Shown here in pieces: positions 1-11,435 of a DNA stretch of 64,000 bases. The notes under the pieces were generated by a model, which ran no database searches, was not told the origin of the DNA, and saw nothing but the letters and a program-made list of their open reading frames with translations. The stretch is from NCBI GenBank assembly GCA_012932865.1, contig SAXG01000066.1:124001-188000 (forward strand), given 5' to 3'. Each line of letters starts with the position of its first letter. Position 1 is the stretch's first letter. Made by a program: the position numbers and the translations under genes. The DNA comes from Amylostereum areolatum. Taxonomy: Eukaryota; Basidiomycota; Agaricomycetes; Russulales; Stereaceae.

Positions 1-153
1 CTGCGTCGGGAACGGTGTCCGATGCCGTTGCGACCATTGGAGTATCTGCCCCAGGTCCGCCACTTCATGCGCAAGTTGTACAGGATTCAGTTCACGGCGT
101 CGCCCAGCCCCGAGGCGTTCTTCGGGCCCGACCTGGCGACTCACAGTCGATAG
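1..153 (+). CDS. C-terminal end of an unknown protein (partial)
   Basis: An open frame enters from the left edge and stops at TAG 151-153, giving about 50 residues that end in FGPDLATHSR. The mix of charged and hydrophobic residues (for example the stretch YLPQVRHFMRKLYRIQF) is protein-like, but I recognise no family. The start and any upstream exons lie outside the window. It could also be a transposon relic. Confidence 0.3.
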   Translation: MRRERCPMPLRPLEYLPQVRHFMRKLYRIQFTASPSPEAFFGPDLATHSR

Positions 154-745
154 GTTCCGCGCGCTCTATGTCAAACCGTGGATGTTTTTGTCGTGCTATG
201 TGTTGCGCTTGAGCGTGGCGCGATTGCTGGTGTGCATCTGCGCTTGAAGTCCTCCATGCGGGCAGCAAAGAGAGACATCGCACAATGGAACGTGGTCATG
301 GGCGACTTTTGGAAGTCCTCGACGATCACGGTGGACTACGCGCAACTAATTCGCTCCGGAGGGTCTATCTTACGTGGCTATGCCACCATAACAGCGAGGA
401 CTGCGAATACACATCATCATGATTCAAAGAAATGTAAATAACGGCGTAAAGTACAACGATTCACGGCAGGAACGGATACAACAGATCAGAGTTTGACCAT
501 GCAAACTCCAGACGTGATTTATGTGTTACAACGACAACGGCCGCCACCAAACAGGTTCGAGAAGGATCGGAGCGTATCGGAAAGAGAAACAACGACATAT
601 GGGGGGTCCATAAAGAGAGGGCGCAAGGCATGAACTTGAGTATGGAAGGAAGTGACAGCAACAATGGCGCCACCTGTGTGTGCGGTCAGGCAAATGTAGT
701 GCGAAAAAAGAGAACTGAGTTACCGAGTATACCATGAAACCATGA
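154..745. other. No recognisable gene
   Basis: Short open frames only, none protein-like. It lies between the end of the partial gene and the 3' end of the minus-strand gene, so it probably holds 3' untranslated or spacer sequence. Confidence 0.5.
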
Positions 746-1450
746 CTAGACGGCAGGCTTGACGGAGAGGTAGACTTCATCCACTTTACGATACTCGAAC
801 GTAGCGTTGGGATCATCCCGGGGCCTAACCGCCAACCAACCCCCCTGGTTGTTGTTGTTGTCGTCATCGTCGTCGAGATCGTCGTCAAAATTGGCATGCA
901 TGGAAGGGATGATAGCTGACACAGCATCTACGGGTTTGTTGGGGCTGCAGCTTGAGCCGTTCGGGAGGTAGGTCACGAACTTCCCATTCACACCCAGGAA
1001 AGCTCCGCTTGGGGCGGTACGGCTGGGAGAAGATGAGAAGACAAGGAGAGGGACGAGATCAGTGATGGTCGACGCAATTTGCTCGGGGAGGATGTTCAAG
1101 GAAGTTGGAACTGGGTCACCAGCGATGGTGCACCTGTCCACCGCCTGCTGGAGAACTTTGTCATAGATGGCATGGGCCTGGGCAACATCCAATGGTGCAC
1201 CGCGGGGGGCGAGCTGGAAGGGAGACAAAACAGGCGGTGTGGGGCGAGATGTTGCAGGGCTGGCAGACTGAGACCGCAAGATAGTAGGTGAAAATCGACC
1301 AGGCGCCTTTGTGGGGGTCCAGGTCAATGCTCGCGACGGTGACTCTGTCGTCGTCTGGTGTGTAACTTGTTAGCTAGATTTCGTCGTTGAAGGGTACGAG
1401 AAACAAACCCAGGACGTTCCACGCGAATAAGAAACCATCGTCGCAGACAT
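746..1450 (-). CDS. Unknown two-exon protein, about 216 aa
   Basis: I read ATG at 1450, exon 1 to 1409, an intron 1408-1355 (GTTTGT donor, CTAAC branch, ACCAG acceptor) and exon 2 1354-746. The intron removes a stop codon and both exons join in phase. The protein starts MSATMVSYSRGTSW. Its middle is Pro/Ser-rich, a possible folded part begins near GAPLDVAQAHAIYDKVL, and an acidic Asp/Asn run lies near the C terminus, encoded by a GTC/GTT triplet repeat at 846-890. I do not recognise the family. Seen directly: splice signals and phase. Inferred: that it is expressed. Confidence 0.55.
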
Positions 1451-2081
1451 GCTTCTGGTAGAAAATGAAAAGTGGGTAAGGGGGATAGGTCTATTGCGTG
1501 CGGATGAACTCCGTGGATACCCAAGCGAAGTACATAGCAGGATCTGGTATTTGCTACTATTTGGTACTACCCTCACTGCCCCTGGAGTATTATTGTGCCG
1601 ACCGGTGCGGCCGTCACCGGGCGGCATTGTTGACTCGACCATTCTTCATCGCTCTTTGGTTCCACGCACCGCCTCACCGCTTGTTTTGCCACCCTCAAGC
1701 CTCCACGTCCAACGACTTCAAATCTGGCCATCATTCGCATGTCGCGCGACCCTCCGGAGGGTGAGTCAAGCTCACAACATCATGTAGTAATCTTCTCACG
1801 TCTAGACAGTGTTTAGCGTAGGGCGCACACGACCGACACGGTGTCCACCGAAGCGCTCACACGAATATATTGTCAACGGCGACGTTCCCATGTCATGTAC
1901 GGCAGAGCATGGCAGGCGCAAAACTTGGCTAGGCGCTCGCAACGTCGCGACGCGTTCTGCAATTGGTCCGTCGCGGATCCTCAAGATGCGTACAAATACC
2001 CTCTGCCCAACGTTTTCCCTCTTCCCTCCTAATGGCCATCTTCGCCAGTCGACCCCCTCCCCTTCCCCCCACGCCACCACT
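1451..2081. promoter_or_regulatory. Bidirectional intergenic region
   Basis: About 630 bp between two divergently oriented genes (start codons at 1450 minus and 2082 plus). A C-rich run (about 2018-2075) directly precedes the plus-strand ATG, which is common in fungal leaders. No clear TATA box was found. Confidence 0.35.
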
Positions 2082-3384
2082 ATGAATGTCAACCTTGTCG
2101 CACCTCAACCTGGGGATGCCAACCAGGGCGCCCGGAACTGGCAAAATCACAGACAGCCCGCGTGGACGGCGGCTGACTTTGGACCAGGTGAGTGTGACCG
2201 AGTTGCACGTCACGTCGTTATAGCTGACCTTCCCCTACAGGTTGCCAAAACCGTGATCCAATACTCACCGCAAGCCATGGGAGCTGTTTTCTGTCAGCGG
2301 TACTCGTGACCGCGCAGTGCGGTGTGCTGAGCTGCCTCTCCCATGCTGACCAGAATGCGTGGGCCGTCGCCTGGGACGAACGCAGCACCCACGTTCCAAT
2401 CCCTGATCAATGGAACAGGGCGAACGTCATCAGTACGTCCTCATTGTTTTGTATACTATCAAATCTGACCTGTTCTTCAAGCTCATCTCGCGGACCTGCG
2501 TGCGCACAACTATGACCCCGTCGCTGACTCGTACATGCTCTCGGTATGTCGTCCATCCATTCCTAACTTGCACATGCTGACGCCGCCGATTGCCCAGCTC
2601 AACTCCAGAATGAAGAGGACATTTGTTTCGCTGGGGAACGGCGTCAAGACATACATGGGGATTGAGCTCTTCCACAAGGATCGCGCCACATTCGACGCGT
2701 ACAACGCCCTCACCAAGTTATGGACGATCATCGACAACGTCCCCCACTTGAACGCTGTGCATGGAGCCGAACTTCTTACCAACTCCTTGATCCTCTCGAT
2801 CGACGTATACCCCCCCTCCCTTCATCTGTGCCATCGCATGCTAACCTGCTGTTTAGTGCACACAGGGCAACGGCCTTGCCCCTGGCTCGCATCTGCTTTT
2901 GGGCAGCATGCCCCGCGTCGTCCTGTGGCATTCTGTGTTCCGCCTTGGCAACCTCATTGGCAATCGCTATGTGGAGATCCGTGAGTGGGTCGGAAAGGAG
3001 GGAAGCACACTGGAGGACCTTTGGGTCCTCCAGTGTTGCTGCGTACGTGTCTGCCTCCTATCCTGCTTTTTGAGCTAACCATCGTCGTAGACCATCCTCG
3101 TATTGCGCGAGCTCCTTTGGGAGCACAGCGGCAGGATCGGCCCCCCTCCCAAGATCAACCCAGCTTCCGTCCACGCTGTCTGGCGTGACTTCCGGCCCAC
3201 CTTCGATCAGTACGCTCGTCTCAACCCTGGGTTCATCGCTACACTTCGCCTTGCCATCAGGCATGAATTCCGCTTCGTATGTAACTGTTTTTATGTTGCA
3301 GACAACATTACACTCACACCCTTTCAGGGGCAGCGCCTCACGCCCGTCGAGTTCGTCGGCGCCCCTATCCAGTTGGTTGTGTAA
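2082..3384 (+). CDS. Unknown intact seven-exon protein, 331 aa
   Basis: Exons read as 2082-2187, 2241-2432, 2482-2543, 2598-2804, 2857-3042, 3091-3276 and 3328-3384. Every junction has GT-AG ends, introns are 48-54 bp, CTGAC/CTAAC-like branch sites are visible, and all seven exons join in one frame to TAA at 3382-3384. The ATG at 2082 follows a pyrimidine-rich leader. The protein begins MNVNLVAPQPGDANQ and contains RMKRTFVSLGNGVKTYMGIE and a hydrophobic stretch GSHLLLGSMPRVVLWHSVF. No family is recognised and no catalytic motif is evident. The unbroken phase across six introns is strong evidence for a functional gene. It could belong to a lineage-specific mushroom family. Confidence 0.8.
3008..3035. 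repeat. Perfect 12-bp inverted repeat inside an exon
   Basis: Arms CACTGGAGGACC and GGTCCTCCAGTG are separated by TTTG within exon 5 of the gene at 2082-3384. The DNA or RNA could fold into a 12-bp hairpin. It encodes part of an LEDLWVLQ stretch, so it may be chance or a codon-constrained palindrome. Confidence 0.7.
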
Positions 3385-3674
3385 GTTGGATGGTGGTCGC
3401 CCTAGCTGGCCTGGTGGACTATCGCTGTAATGTACTTGTTATCCGCATGTTTCGTACCCGCCGTGTCCAGATGCTTTTTTGTTAGCATGTTTTTCTGATT
3501 TGTATGTACTTGTAAAAGCTGTGCATTGTATGACATCATCTTTTGCCTCTGTCATCGATTTTGTTTTTTTTGCCCTTTTCTTTTGCTCGTTCTCTCGTCG
3601 AAATCACATCAAAATTTGTTACATTTCTTCTCTACCACGACTAACAAAATGAACAACGGCCTCGAAATGCTAAC

Positions 3675-4885
3675 TCACGTGTGCACGGTTTTGTGCTTGG
3701 TGCGGTTTCCCGCGTCGTCGACGATCACCACGTCGTCCTCCCCGTTGTGTTTCCCGTCAGCCGGTCGCAGTCCTTGACGAACGCCTCGGTCTCCCGCTCC
3801 TGATTGGGTGCGCGAAGGAGTGCGCGCACGCGCGCACTGCTTGACGTCCTCCGCGAGCATGCCGTGCCCCCTAAGCATGTGGATTCTGATCGCGTCGAAC
3901 CCGAGCCGCCCCACCTCGGTCAAGTGAGCCTCGAGGTCCGTGAGCGTCTTTGGACTCTCCTTCTTCCCACGCCGGTTGGCGGGTTTCTTGAGGTAGACCG
4001 CGTCCGCCTGCTTGACCCAAGCGTCCGCCCGCGCAACGGACTTGGCCAGGTTGGTGGCCTCGGGCAGGACGTGGTGGACGTCGACGGTGTCGTTGACGAG
4101 CTTCCGGAGCTGGGTGAGCGGCGGGGTCGCGATGACGTCCCCTAGCTTGGTCTTCCACTTCCTCGGCGCGTCCGCGTCCGCCTCCACTTTGCGGAGGCCC
4201 TCGAGCAGGCTCTCGTCCGAGAACCGCTTGCGCAGGACATGCTGCTCCATTGTGCATTTGCAGAGCTGGTCCGCGTGGTCGACGTAGGTGACCTTGTTAG
4301 TGTAGCTGTAGGTCACCTGCGAGAGGTAGTAGAACACTTTGCGCGCGGTGCACCAGTACTGGTCTTCGCCCTGATCATGCTCCTCGAGGACCTCTGTGAG
4401 GCGCAGCGCGCGGTTCTCCATTTCACGGTCGGTCATTTCCTTCAGACTATCCTTTAGCCTGGCAAAGGTCCGTCAGTCCACGATGAACATCAGAAGAAAA
4501 GGACGGCGGGGGGAAATGTACCATGGACCGGCGGTCATAGACTTGGGTTGTTCCGTGATGGCGATGAGCAGCTCGTCGTGAGAGAACACAGGATGTTTGC
4601 GTTATTCGCGGTAGCGTTGGATGTACTGCCGTCCGAGAGGGAGCCAGTCCGGAAGCGCAAATTTGACCGCCTCGTTGAAGTTGAGCTGCCGACGTAGAAC
4701 CACCGTCAGCCGAGGCCCTTCAACTAACAATGACAAAGGCGTACCCCGTGGTTGAAGCCGGCGTGGTACGCCTTGGGATACGTGAGTACGAACTCGCCCG
4801 CATGGTTGCACGAGTACACGCGCACGCCGGCATCCTTGATCTGTTGGGGGTACAGGTTGGGAGCCTCGCGTCGAAGCTACCAGTC
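3675..4885 (-). pseudogene. KDM5 (JmjC/PLU-1) histone demethylase fragment
   Basis: Reading the minus strand from about 4885: REAPNLYPQQIKDAGVRVY, then CNHAGEFVLTYPKAYHAGFN, an intron with GTACGC donor, then LNFNEAVKFALPDWLPLG. This is the C-terminal half of a JmjC domain including a probable iron-ligand His. Next come FSHDELL, a C5HC2-like zinc-finger region and a PLU-1-like helical region (RKWKTKLGDVIATPPLTQLR). The family demethylates H3K4. It is broken: an in-frame TAA interrupts it just after QRYRE (about 4600), the N-terminal JmjN, ARID, PHD and first JmjC half are absent, and most zinc-finger cysteines are replaced. The retained intron shows it is not a processed copy. Confidence 0.75.
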
Positions 4886-5658
4886 CTGCGGAGGAGATAA
4901 CGTGCGTGCGGGTAGCCCTCCTGCCGTGGGGATAATTGTGTAGCTCGATGCAACCCAGATTCTCGTCCCTAGCAGAAAGGTGAGTTTTCTCAAGCGGTTG
5001 AGACAGCGGTTCACTCGCCTCCAAGAATACCGACTATACCGCAATCCCTCCCTGCGGCATGAACAGCACGGCGCGCACCACTTGTCCTTGGGCGGGAAGT
5101 GGGACAGGGAGATGATGAACAAGTCGGTTTTCATCTCTCTCCAGCACCTGCGCCGTCCTCGACGGCGACGTGCTCCAGGTGTGGCCCCAGAGTAGGAACG
5201 CGCAGAGCAGCGCCCAGGCGTCGCCGGAGGTCAGGAGGGGCTGCGGAGGTTTGGGGAGACACGATAGTGTGCGCGCGTCGAGCTGGGCGCCGGTGCCGAT
5301 ACGTGTTCCCGCGAGCTCGAGAGGAAGGACGGCGGACCCGGGCGGGAGGTGGATGAGCGAGGCTTGGGGGTTCATGCGCTTCGGGGGCCATCTGAGGAGG
5401 GAGACGAGTCTACATGGGGGCATGTATTGCTTAAGTCGGTGGCCTAACGCTGGCGAGAACCCGATTTTCATCAGTCCGAGAGTTCGGGAAGAGACTTTGG
5501 AGGACATACCTGTAAGAAAAAGAGGAGAAGGGGGGGCCGAGTCGCTTTGTGCGCTGTGCTGTAGTCTTCGGGCGTGAATCACCTGTTGAGTGTGGCGATG
5601 GTGAGATTCTTGGGGTGGTAGCGCTGTGCATAGCCTGTGCTCCATGGCATCCGCATGT
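4886..5658 (-). other. Unassigned sequence between the KDM5 and AHA1 fragments
   Basis: GC-rich, with a long minus-strand open frame containing stretches such as ASLIHLPPGSAVLPLELAGT and PPQPLLTSGDAWALLCAF. It could be a piece of another gene, but I cannot assign it. It matches neither the missing AHA1 C-terminal half nor the missing part of the KDM5 JmjC domain. Confidence 0.35.
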
Positions 5659-6215
5659 TGCGAAGGCGAGGAGCGCGTTGGTGCTTGGGGGTGCATCCGA
5701 GGTGAGGGACCGTTCGTACTGCGGCGTGTTACACACAAGGAAATTGAGGTGAGCGAGGGAGAGGGGCGTACCACGTAGTTGGAGAGCCCATCGAGGGTGA
5801 TCTCGTGAGAGACCTCAGGGATGACAAGTTCACCCATCGCCTCTGTGCCGTCCGTCGAAGTCCCCTTCCAGTGCAGAACCACATGGCAGTCGTAGATCGT
5901 GATCAGCCTACAAAAAACCCCATCGCACGGTCAGCTTCTCCCATCACCTTCACACACAAACGCCCCGCGGTCGACAAACAGCCCCGCAACACCACGTAGG
6001 AAAAAAGGGACGGGAACCCACTTTGACTTGCACCTGCTGAGCCCCACGTCGCCCTCGACCTCCGCGACACGCTTGGCGATGATCTGCGCGCCCTCCGGAG
6101 ATGGTCCATGCACCGACACGGCGACAAGCTCACTTTCGAACCAGGATTTGGCCCACGGCGTCACGTTCTTGTTCTTCCAGTGCCAGTTGGTCGTGCTGTA
6201 AGGCATTGTCGTCAT
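5659..6215 (-). pseudogene. AHA1 (activator of Hsp90 ATPase) N-terminal fragment
   Basis: Exon 1 (6215-6022) begins MTTMPYSTTNWHWKNKNVTP and contains WFESELVAVSV and VAEVEGDVGLSRCKSK. An in-phase intron (6021-5908) leads to LITIYDCHVVLHWKG and ELVIPEVSHEI (5907-5772). A second intron leads to SLTSDAPPSTNALLAF (5718-5659). This matches the N-terminal Hsp90-middle-domain-binding domain of Aha1. The homology stops near 5659 and the C-terminal AHSA1 domain is missing, so this is a truncated copy. Both introns retain splice signals. The first ~130 codons are still open, so a short protein could be made. Confidence 0.75.
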
Positions 6216-6970
6216 CTTTGGTGAGAGCTTTTGAGATGATTCACAGAAGGTTGCAAGATCGCAAAGTGTGTGATGAGAAGGGCGAGAGAGAAAACCGAGG
6301 TAAAGCGAGGTTCAAACAGACGAGGTGGGGATCAGAGGAAGAGGCGTGAGTACGCGTGAGTGCTCGAAGCCTGTTCAGGGAGCATAGCACCCTGAATGAG
6401 CCGTGTATGCGCACTAGGAAACGCGCAGAGAGACGCACCTTTGCCCCGGCCAGGGCGTCAATCTCGCGATAGCCCGCCCGCCCGCCCATCCCTTTCTTGA
6501 TCCCGCTGCCCCCGTCCGATGCTATCCTTCTAAACGAGCATGGCTGCATAGAGATTGGGGCGTTAGTCTCGGTCGGGTCCAGATGAACAGGGAAAAGACG
6601 CACGTGGCCATTGGCCTTTCCATCACCGAGGGCGGGAAAGGGTGCCCGCATACAGGGGACCGCACATGCATGCAGCTTGGATGCGGGCCGACAAACGGCA
6701 CGGAGCATGATCGACGACAGCGCAGACGTCGGCCGTTGTCGCTGTCACCTACGGCGAGCACGGGTTGCGTGCCAGGAGGGGGCAAAAGCAGGGAGCGGAA
6801 GCGGGAGCGAACTTGAAAGTGGTTTGTGCATAAAGGTGGCGGACACAAACGAACAACTTGCATCTGATGCGTCAAAGAGCCTATCACGTGATTGGGTGGG
6901 TGGGCTCGCAGTTTCCAACGCCGTTGGGTCATTCATTGTTTGAACCCTGTCTCTCACACAGTCGCACAAC
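6216..6970. other. No recognisable gene
   Basis: About 755 bp between the start of the AHA1 fragment and the start of a Plavaka-type gene on the other strand. Only short unrelated frames are open. It may include promoter sequence for either side. Confidence 0.45.
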
Positions 6971-8985
6971 ATGCAGGCAAACCTGCCACAAGGGTATCCT
7001 AAATGGTGTTGCAATCGTTCTTTCGCAAGTCCGGCAGCATATGCCAAACATCGCAAGTCCTGCTCGACCTCGCAGAGTAAATTTTCCGGCGCGCTCACTT
7101 TCCTTCGAACGAAGTTCACCTCCAAGCGTCTTCGAACTAATATCTCCACTCTCGCGTCAAAAATGTCCTCAAGTAGCAGAAAGAAATCCCCGACTCCAAT
7201 GGAACATGATGACAGTGAGGAAGGGGAGGACTCGGCAGACGAGCTGGTACGTTTTCCTCCAATTATGCGAGTATGTTGAAGTGCGTTGTGCTGAACCAAG
7301 TATATTAGCCTCACAAACAACCTTCCATGGCGATGCAAATGGACATCGACACGCCCGTCGTTGAAGAAGAATTAGGAAGATCGAAACACGCTAGACAGCT
7401 ACCTCGACGTTATGTTCAGGACGATACCCCCGCACCCTCTGCCCCGCTGCCTCCGCCACACGTCGCCCCTACTCGTGCTCTTGTAGACCGCCACCGGAAC
7501 GATCAAGACGCCGTTGATTCCCCTCGCAACATCTTCGGCGTGTTTCGTCGGTTCTTCTCATCTACCTTTCCAACACACGATCCCGAAGAACATGTTCAAG
7601 CTTCGGACCTGTCGAACTCCGCCGCTCTTCCCTCACTACCCAAACCTGCTCACCCAGAAACTGTTGATCCGTCTCGTCCACCGCCGCCATTCCCCAACAT
7701 GAACGCCTTTTGGCTCTGGCACTGGTACAACAACGGGTCCATTCAGAAGACATGGAGCGATTTTAAGCGACTCATAGGCATCGTCGGCCATCCTGACTTC
7801 CACCCAGAGGACGTGCGTGATGCAGCCTGGATGGCTATTCGATCGCAACTCGGAAATTCAGCTGGAGAGGGTGACGAAGGAGAGTGGGTGGACATGGACA
7901 ATGCCCCTGTAGGAGACGGCTGGACGGAGGCTCCCGTGTATGTATCAATTCCTGTCAAAAATCCTACAGAAACCCATAAGTCCGCGGAGTACTATGCCGG
8001 CAACTTTTACTATCGAAACCTCACGGCGACAATCCGCGAGAAGCTTACCGATGCTTCCTCTCACGAGCAGTTTCATTATGAACCATACGAACTCCTGTGG
8101 CAACCACATTCCGATTCTCCCCCGCAGCGCCTGTATGGTGAACTTTATACGTCGGAGGCCTTTCTCAAGGCCGATCGGGAGTTACAAAACAGTGCACGAG
8201 AAGCCGGATGCGACCTTCCCCACCACATTGTCGCAATGATGCATGGGTCAGATCAGACGCACCTGACTGCGTTCGGGGACGCACAACTGTGGCCTGGTTA
8301 TCTTTTTTACGGGAACGAGTCAAAGTATCGTCGCGGCCGCCCATCATATCACCTCTGCGAGAACATCGCATATTTCATCCGAGTATGTTCTTGATTATCT
8401 CCTCTTGCTTGATACCATCTCACCACACTTCTAGCTACCGCCTGATTTCAAAGATTTTGCCGTCGACGAGGCGGGTTGGATCAATCCGGACAACTCTGCC
8501 TTTCTGGCGCACGTTCGCCGGGAACTCTTCCACGCACAACTCCACATACTCTTTGACGATGAGTTTGTCGAAGCCTATACACACGGCATCGTCGTAGAAT
8601 GCCCTGATGGCATTTTCCGCCGCTTCTATCCAAGGCTCTTCACATATGCGGCTGATTATCCCGAAAGGTCTGTAATGGCCGTTTATCTATTGTTGTTGTT
8701 GTTGTTGTCCACTGATGAACCCTCCTATCATTCAGGGTTATGCTTGCGACGGTCCGGAACAAAGGACAGTGCCCATGCCCGCGATGCTTCATTCGCATGG
8801 AGGATACCCACATGCTTGGGACGGAGAGTGACATGGCTTTTCGGGTGTGTCATCAACGGGTCGATGGTGTGCAGCAACAGAAAACGGTTACAGCAGCGAG
8901 GAAGCTGATTTACAAGAAGGGCTACGGGGTCTCGAGTGCGGCAGTAGAGAGACACCTGCAAGAAAAGTCATTGGTTCCAACAGAG
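6971..8985 (+). pseudogene. Plavaka-type transposase, truncated N-terminal half
   Basis: The first exon encodes a zinc-finger-like start (CCNRSFASPAAYAKHRKSC), followed by a disordered region and the Plavaka hallmark order: FWLWHWYNNGSIQKTWSDFK, then YGELYTSEAF, an ATPase-like DQTHLTAFGDAQLWP segment, RRFYPRLFTYAADYPER, and the CPCPRC zinc motif. Exons are about 6971-7246, 7310-8385, 8435-8668 and 8737-8985, joined at GT-AG introns. Frames stay open, but the second half of a Plavaka protein (compare the complete copy at 59774-63257) is absent after HLQEKSLVPTE near 8985. The copy therefore cannot encode a full transposase. The family acts on DNA transposons of the CACTA-like Plavaka group in basidiomycetes. 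Confidence 0.7.
8686..8710. repeat. TTG trinucleotide microsatellite
   Basis: About seven TTG units in a short intron of the truncated Plavaka gene. Confidence 0.8.
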
Positions 8986-8989
8986 GTGA

Positions 8990-9303
8990 GTTAGGTCTCA
9001 TTGTATCATTCTCGGACTGACAGGGCTTCTAGGGTAGTGCAACGTGCGCTACAGTACCGTATGGCGAGATGGACAGTCTAGGGAAAAGGGAAGAGAAACA
9101 CTGTCCTTATATACAAGTGGGAACGATGGTGCGATGCGATGCGATAGTGGTGCGAGCGGGGGGAACAATAGGAAAGGAGTCATGGGGCGGAGGACGAAGG
9201 TCCGGAGCAGTGATGTCATAGATAAGGATGCGGAACCCCGCTCGGAAGTCCGGGCAATGACGTCATTGAAGCATGTGATGCAAGGGAAAGTCATGTGCCG
9301 TGA
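8990..9303. other. Junction region between Plavaka and TOM1 fragments
   Basis: Purine-rich sequence with no recognisable coding content. Plavaka homology ends near 8985 and TOM1-like reading begins near 9304, so a breakpoint must lie here. A degenerate GCGATGCGATGCGATAG repeat occurs near 9131. Confidence 0.4.
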
Positions 9304-10977
9304 CACGTCGCGTGTACGAGGTCTGCAAACGAAGAGAGAAATGGAGCGATCCGTGACAAGCTCCTTCTCACGAACCCCTTCCGCTTTCACCAACCCCCTC
9401 CACCGGCTGCCGAGCCCGTAGTGCCTGCATCTAATACCACTGCGATGGGTGAGGATACGCCAGCTGCAAGCGGCGACAACACACCGGCCCCTGAAGCGAC
9501 GGCCGAGGCGGTAAATGATGCTGTTACCCCGGATGCTGAACCAACGTCAACAGAGAATCCTGCCCCCACAGATGCAGAAATGGAGGCCGAGGTAGAGACG
9601 GAGGCAGGAATGGGAACAGCCGCAGACACAGAACCACAACCCAAAGGGCCCAAAGAGCCTGTCAAGACCGCAGAACAGTGGCGAGAGGAGCTCAACGCCG
9701 CCAGGGAGCCCCTGAAACTGGATATTGGCAGTCTTGCCTTGCGTTTGGTCGACGAGCACCCCTCTCTCATTTTCGACGTCCACAATGTGTTCATCGGCCG
9801 TGTGGACGGCTTCCAGAAAGAATCCATCAAGCTATTGATTCGCGATGTCAAGGCGTTCTCGCCTCACGCTCACGATGTCCAAGAGCAGCCGCTTGCTGTT
9901 CGATGCAGACTTCTAGCCCTTGTGTTGAATGAGGCGCCTACATCATTTGCACCTGTCATTGCCGGGGAAGAGAAGGAATTCATGGACATGCTTTTGGCCC
10001 TTCTCCTATCTCACCCGTTGAGTGCAGAGGGTGACTGCCCCGTCGTTCCCAAATGGCTGGCTGCATCGTTGCTTGTGTCCGAAGCATTGTTAACAATGGG
10101 AGACGACATCCGTCCGATCACGTTGCCGAAGGAGGGCGACGCCGTCGACTCTCAAGAAATCTTCATCGGTCCCCACTACCCCGGAGCTCGCACCGTCCTT
10201 TTTGATTTCTGCATGCGTCTTCTCGCTCTCCCAGGCTTGCCCAGAGATGACTTACTTTCATCACTCCGCCTTCTCGTAATCATCACCCGAGATCACTCCA
10301 TGGCCCGAGTTCGTGAAGCGTGGCGGCGTCCAGCTTCTGTTCCAGAGTCTCAAGTCATCTACCGGGGGCGTTGGGGGAAGCCAGTCATACATCACTATCA
10401 TCCTTTGCCATGTTATAGAGGATCCCTCCACGGTGCGCTCCATCATGCGTCAAGAAGTCCAACGGTTCCTCTCCCACCTTTGCTCCCGAGTCGTAGATGT
10501 GCCAACGTATGTCCGCGCGAGCAATGCACTCGCTTTACGCGACTCGAAGGCCTTCCTCGAGGTCACGGACTCTCTCGCAAGACTGGATCGTCCATTCTCT
10601 ATCCCTAACCACATCATGCTCAAGGACGATGTCGCGCCCGCCTCCAAGAAAACAGAGTTGGAGCCTTCTCCGGATGCCCTTCTCAACGCGCCGATGTTGG
10701 TAGATCAACCCGTTCTCGGCTCTCTCTCGTCTCCCCCGGAGTACCTTGAGAGTGTGGTCCATTTCCTCATCGGAGAGCTAATGACGAGTATCAAATCCCC
10801 CTCGTCCCAGGCAACGGAAAACACCGCCTCAGGTGCCGGCAACTCTGGGATTTCAGTCCTGACGGGCGCCCAAGCAAGTTCAAGTGCAGACACTCCCAAG
10901 GATGCGACTGCTCATCCGCAAGATAGCCTGGACTTCTACTATTGTGGCTTCTTAATGCAGTGCTTGACAGAGCTCCT

Positions 10978-11435
10978 TGTCATGAACGGTCTATAATTTT
11001 CTTTGTTACTTTACATCGGTTACACACTTTAGGACTTATCCGCTTATCACCGGTCCGGCTCCACTTTGGCCCGGACCCGGTTCATCTATATCCCACCCAG
11101 GCCCACGTGACTCATCTCGGCCCGGGTCTGACTCCTTTCCCCTGACTCATGCTGTACAGTACTGACTCATGCTGTGCTCTTTTACATACGACTGCTTACT
11201 TATACTTGGTCTGCTTACTGATCGCTGTGTATTGGTTGCTTACCTAAGTCTCTCTCCTCTCATGTATATAAGGCTCCCTCTCGCTGTACATATTCCCTAT
11301 CTCGAGCTAGTCAATTCTACCGACTTTGCTTGCTTTCCCTCGTCTGTCGCCGTGTCTGATCGGCTCCCCTCTGTCGTCCTCTTCCTCTGTCAGCTTTGTC
11401 GTAACTTGGTGCTGTCGCACTAGTCGTTGCTGACA
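10978..11435. mobile_element. Solo LTR inserted in the TOM1 pseudogene
   Basis: The 458-bp insert begins TGTCA and ends TGACA (perfect inverted ends) and is flanked by the 5-bp duplication CTCCT at 10973-10977 and 11436-11440. Removing it and one CTCCT restores continuous TOM1 coding across LTELL. It holds a TATA box (TATATAAGG, 11265-11273) and three TGACTCA sites (11108, 11143, 11163). No internal retroelement sequence remains, as expected after LTR-LTR recombination. It is unrelated to the 541-bp LTRs of the nearby chromovirus. Confidence 0.88.
11108..11169. promoter_or_regulatory. Three TGACTCA (Gcn4/AP-1 type) sites in the solo LTR
   Basis: TGACTCA occurs at 11108-11114, 11143-11149 and 11163-11169, about 100-155 bp upstream of the LTR TATA box. 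This heptamer is the known Gcn4/AP-1 core, so amino-acid-starvation control of the element is possible. The last two copies sit in a duplicated TGACTCATGCTGT unit. Confidence 0.55.
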
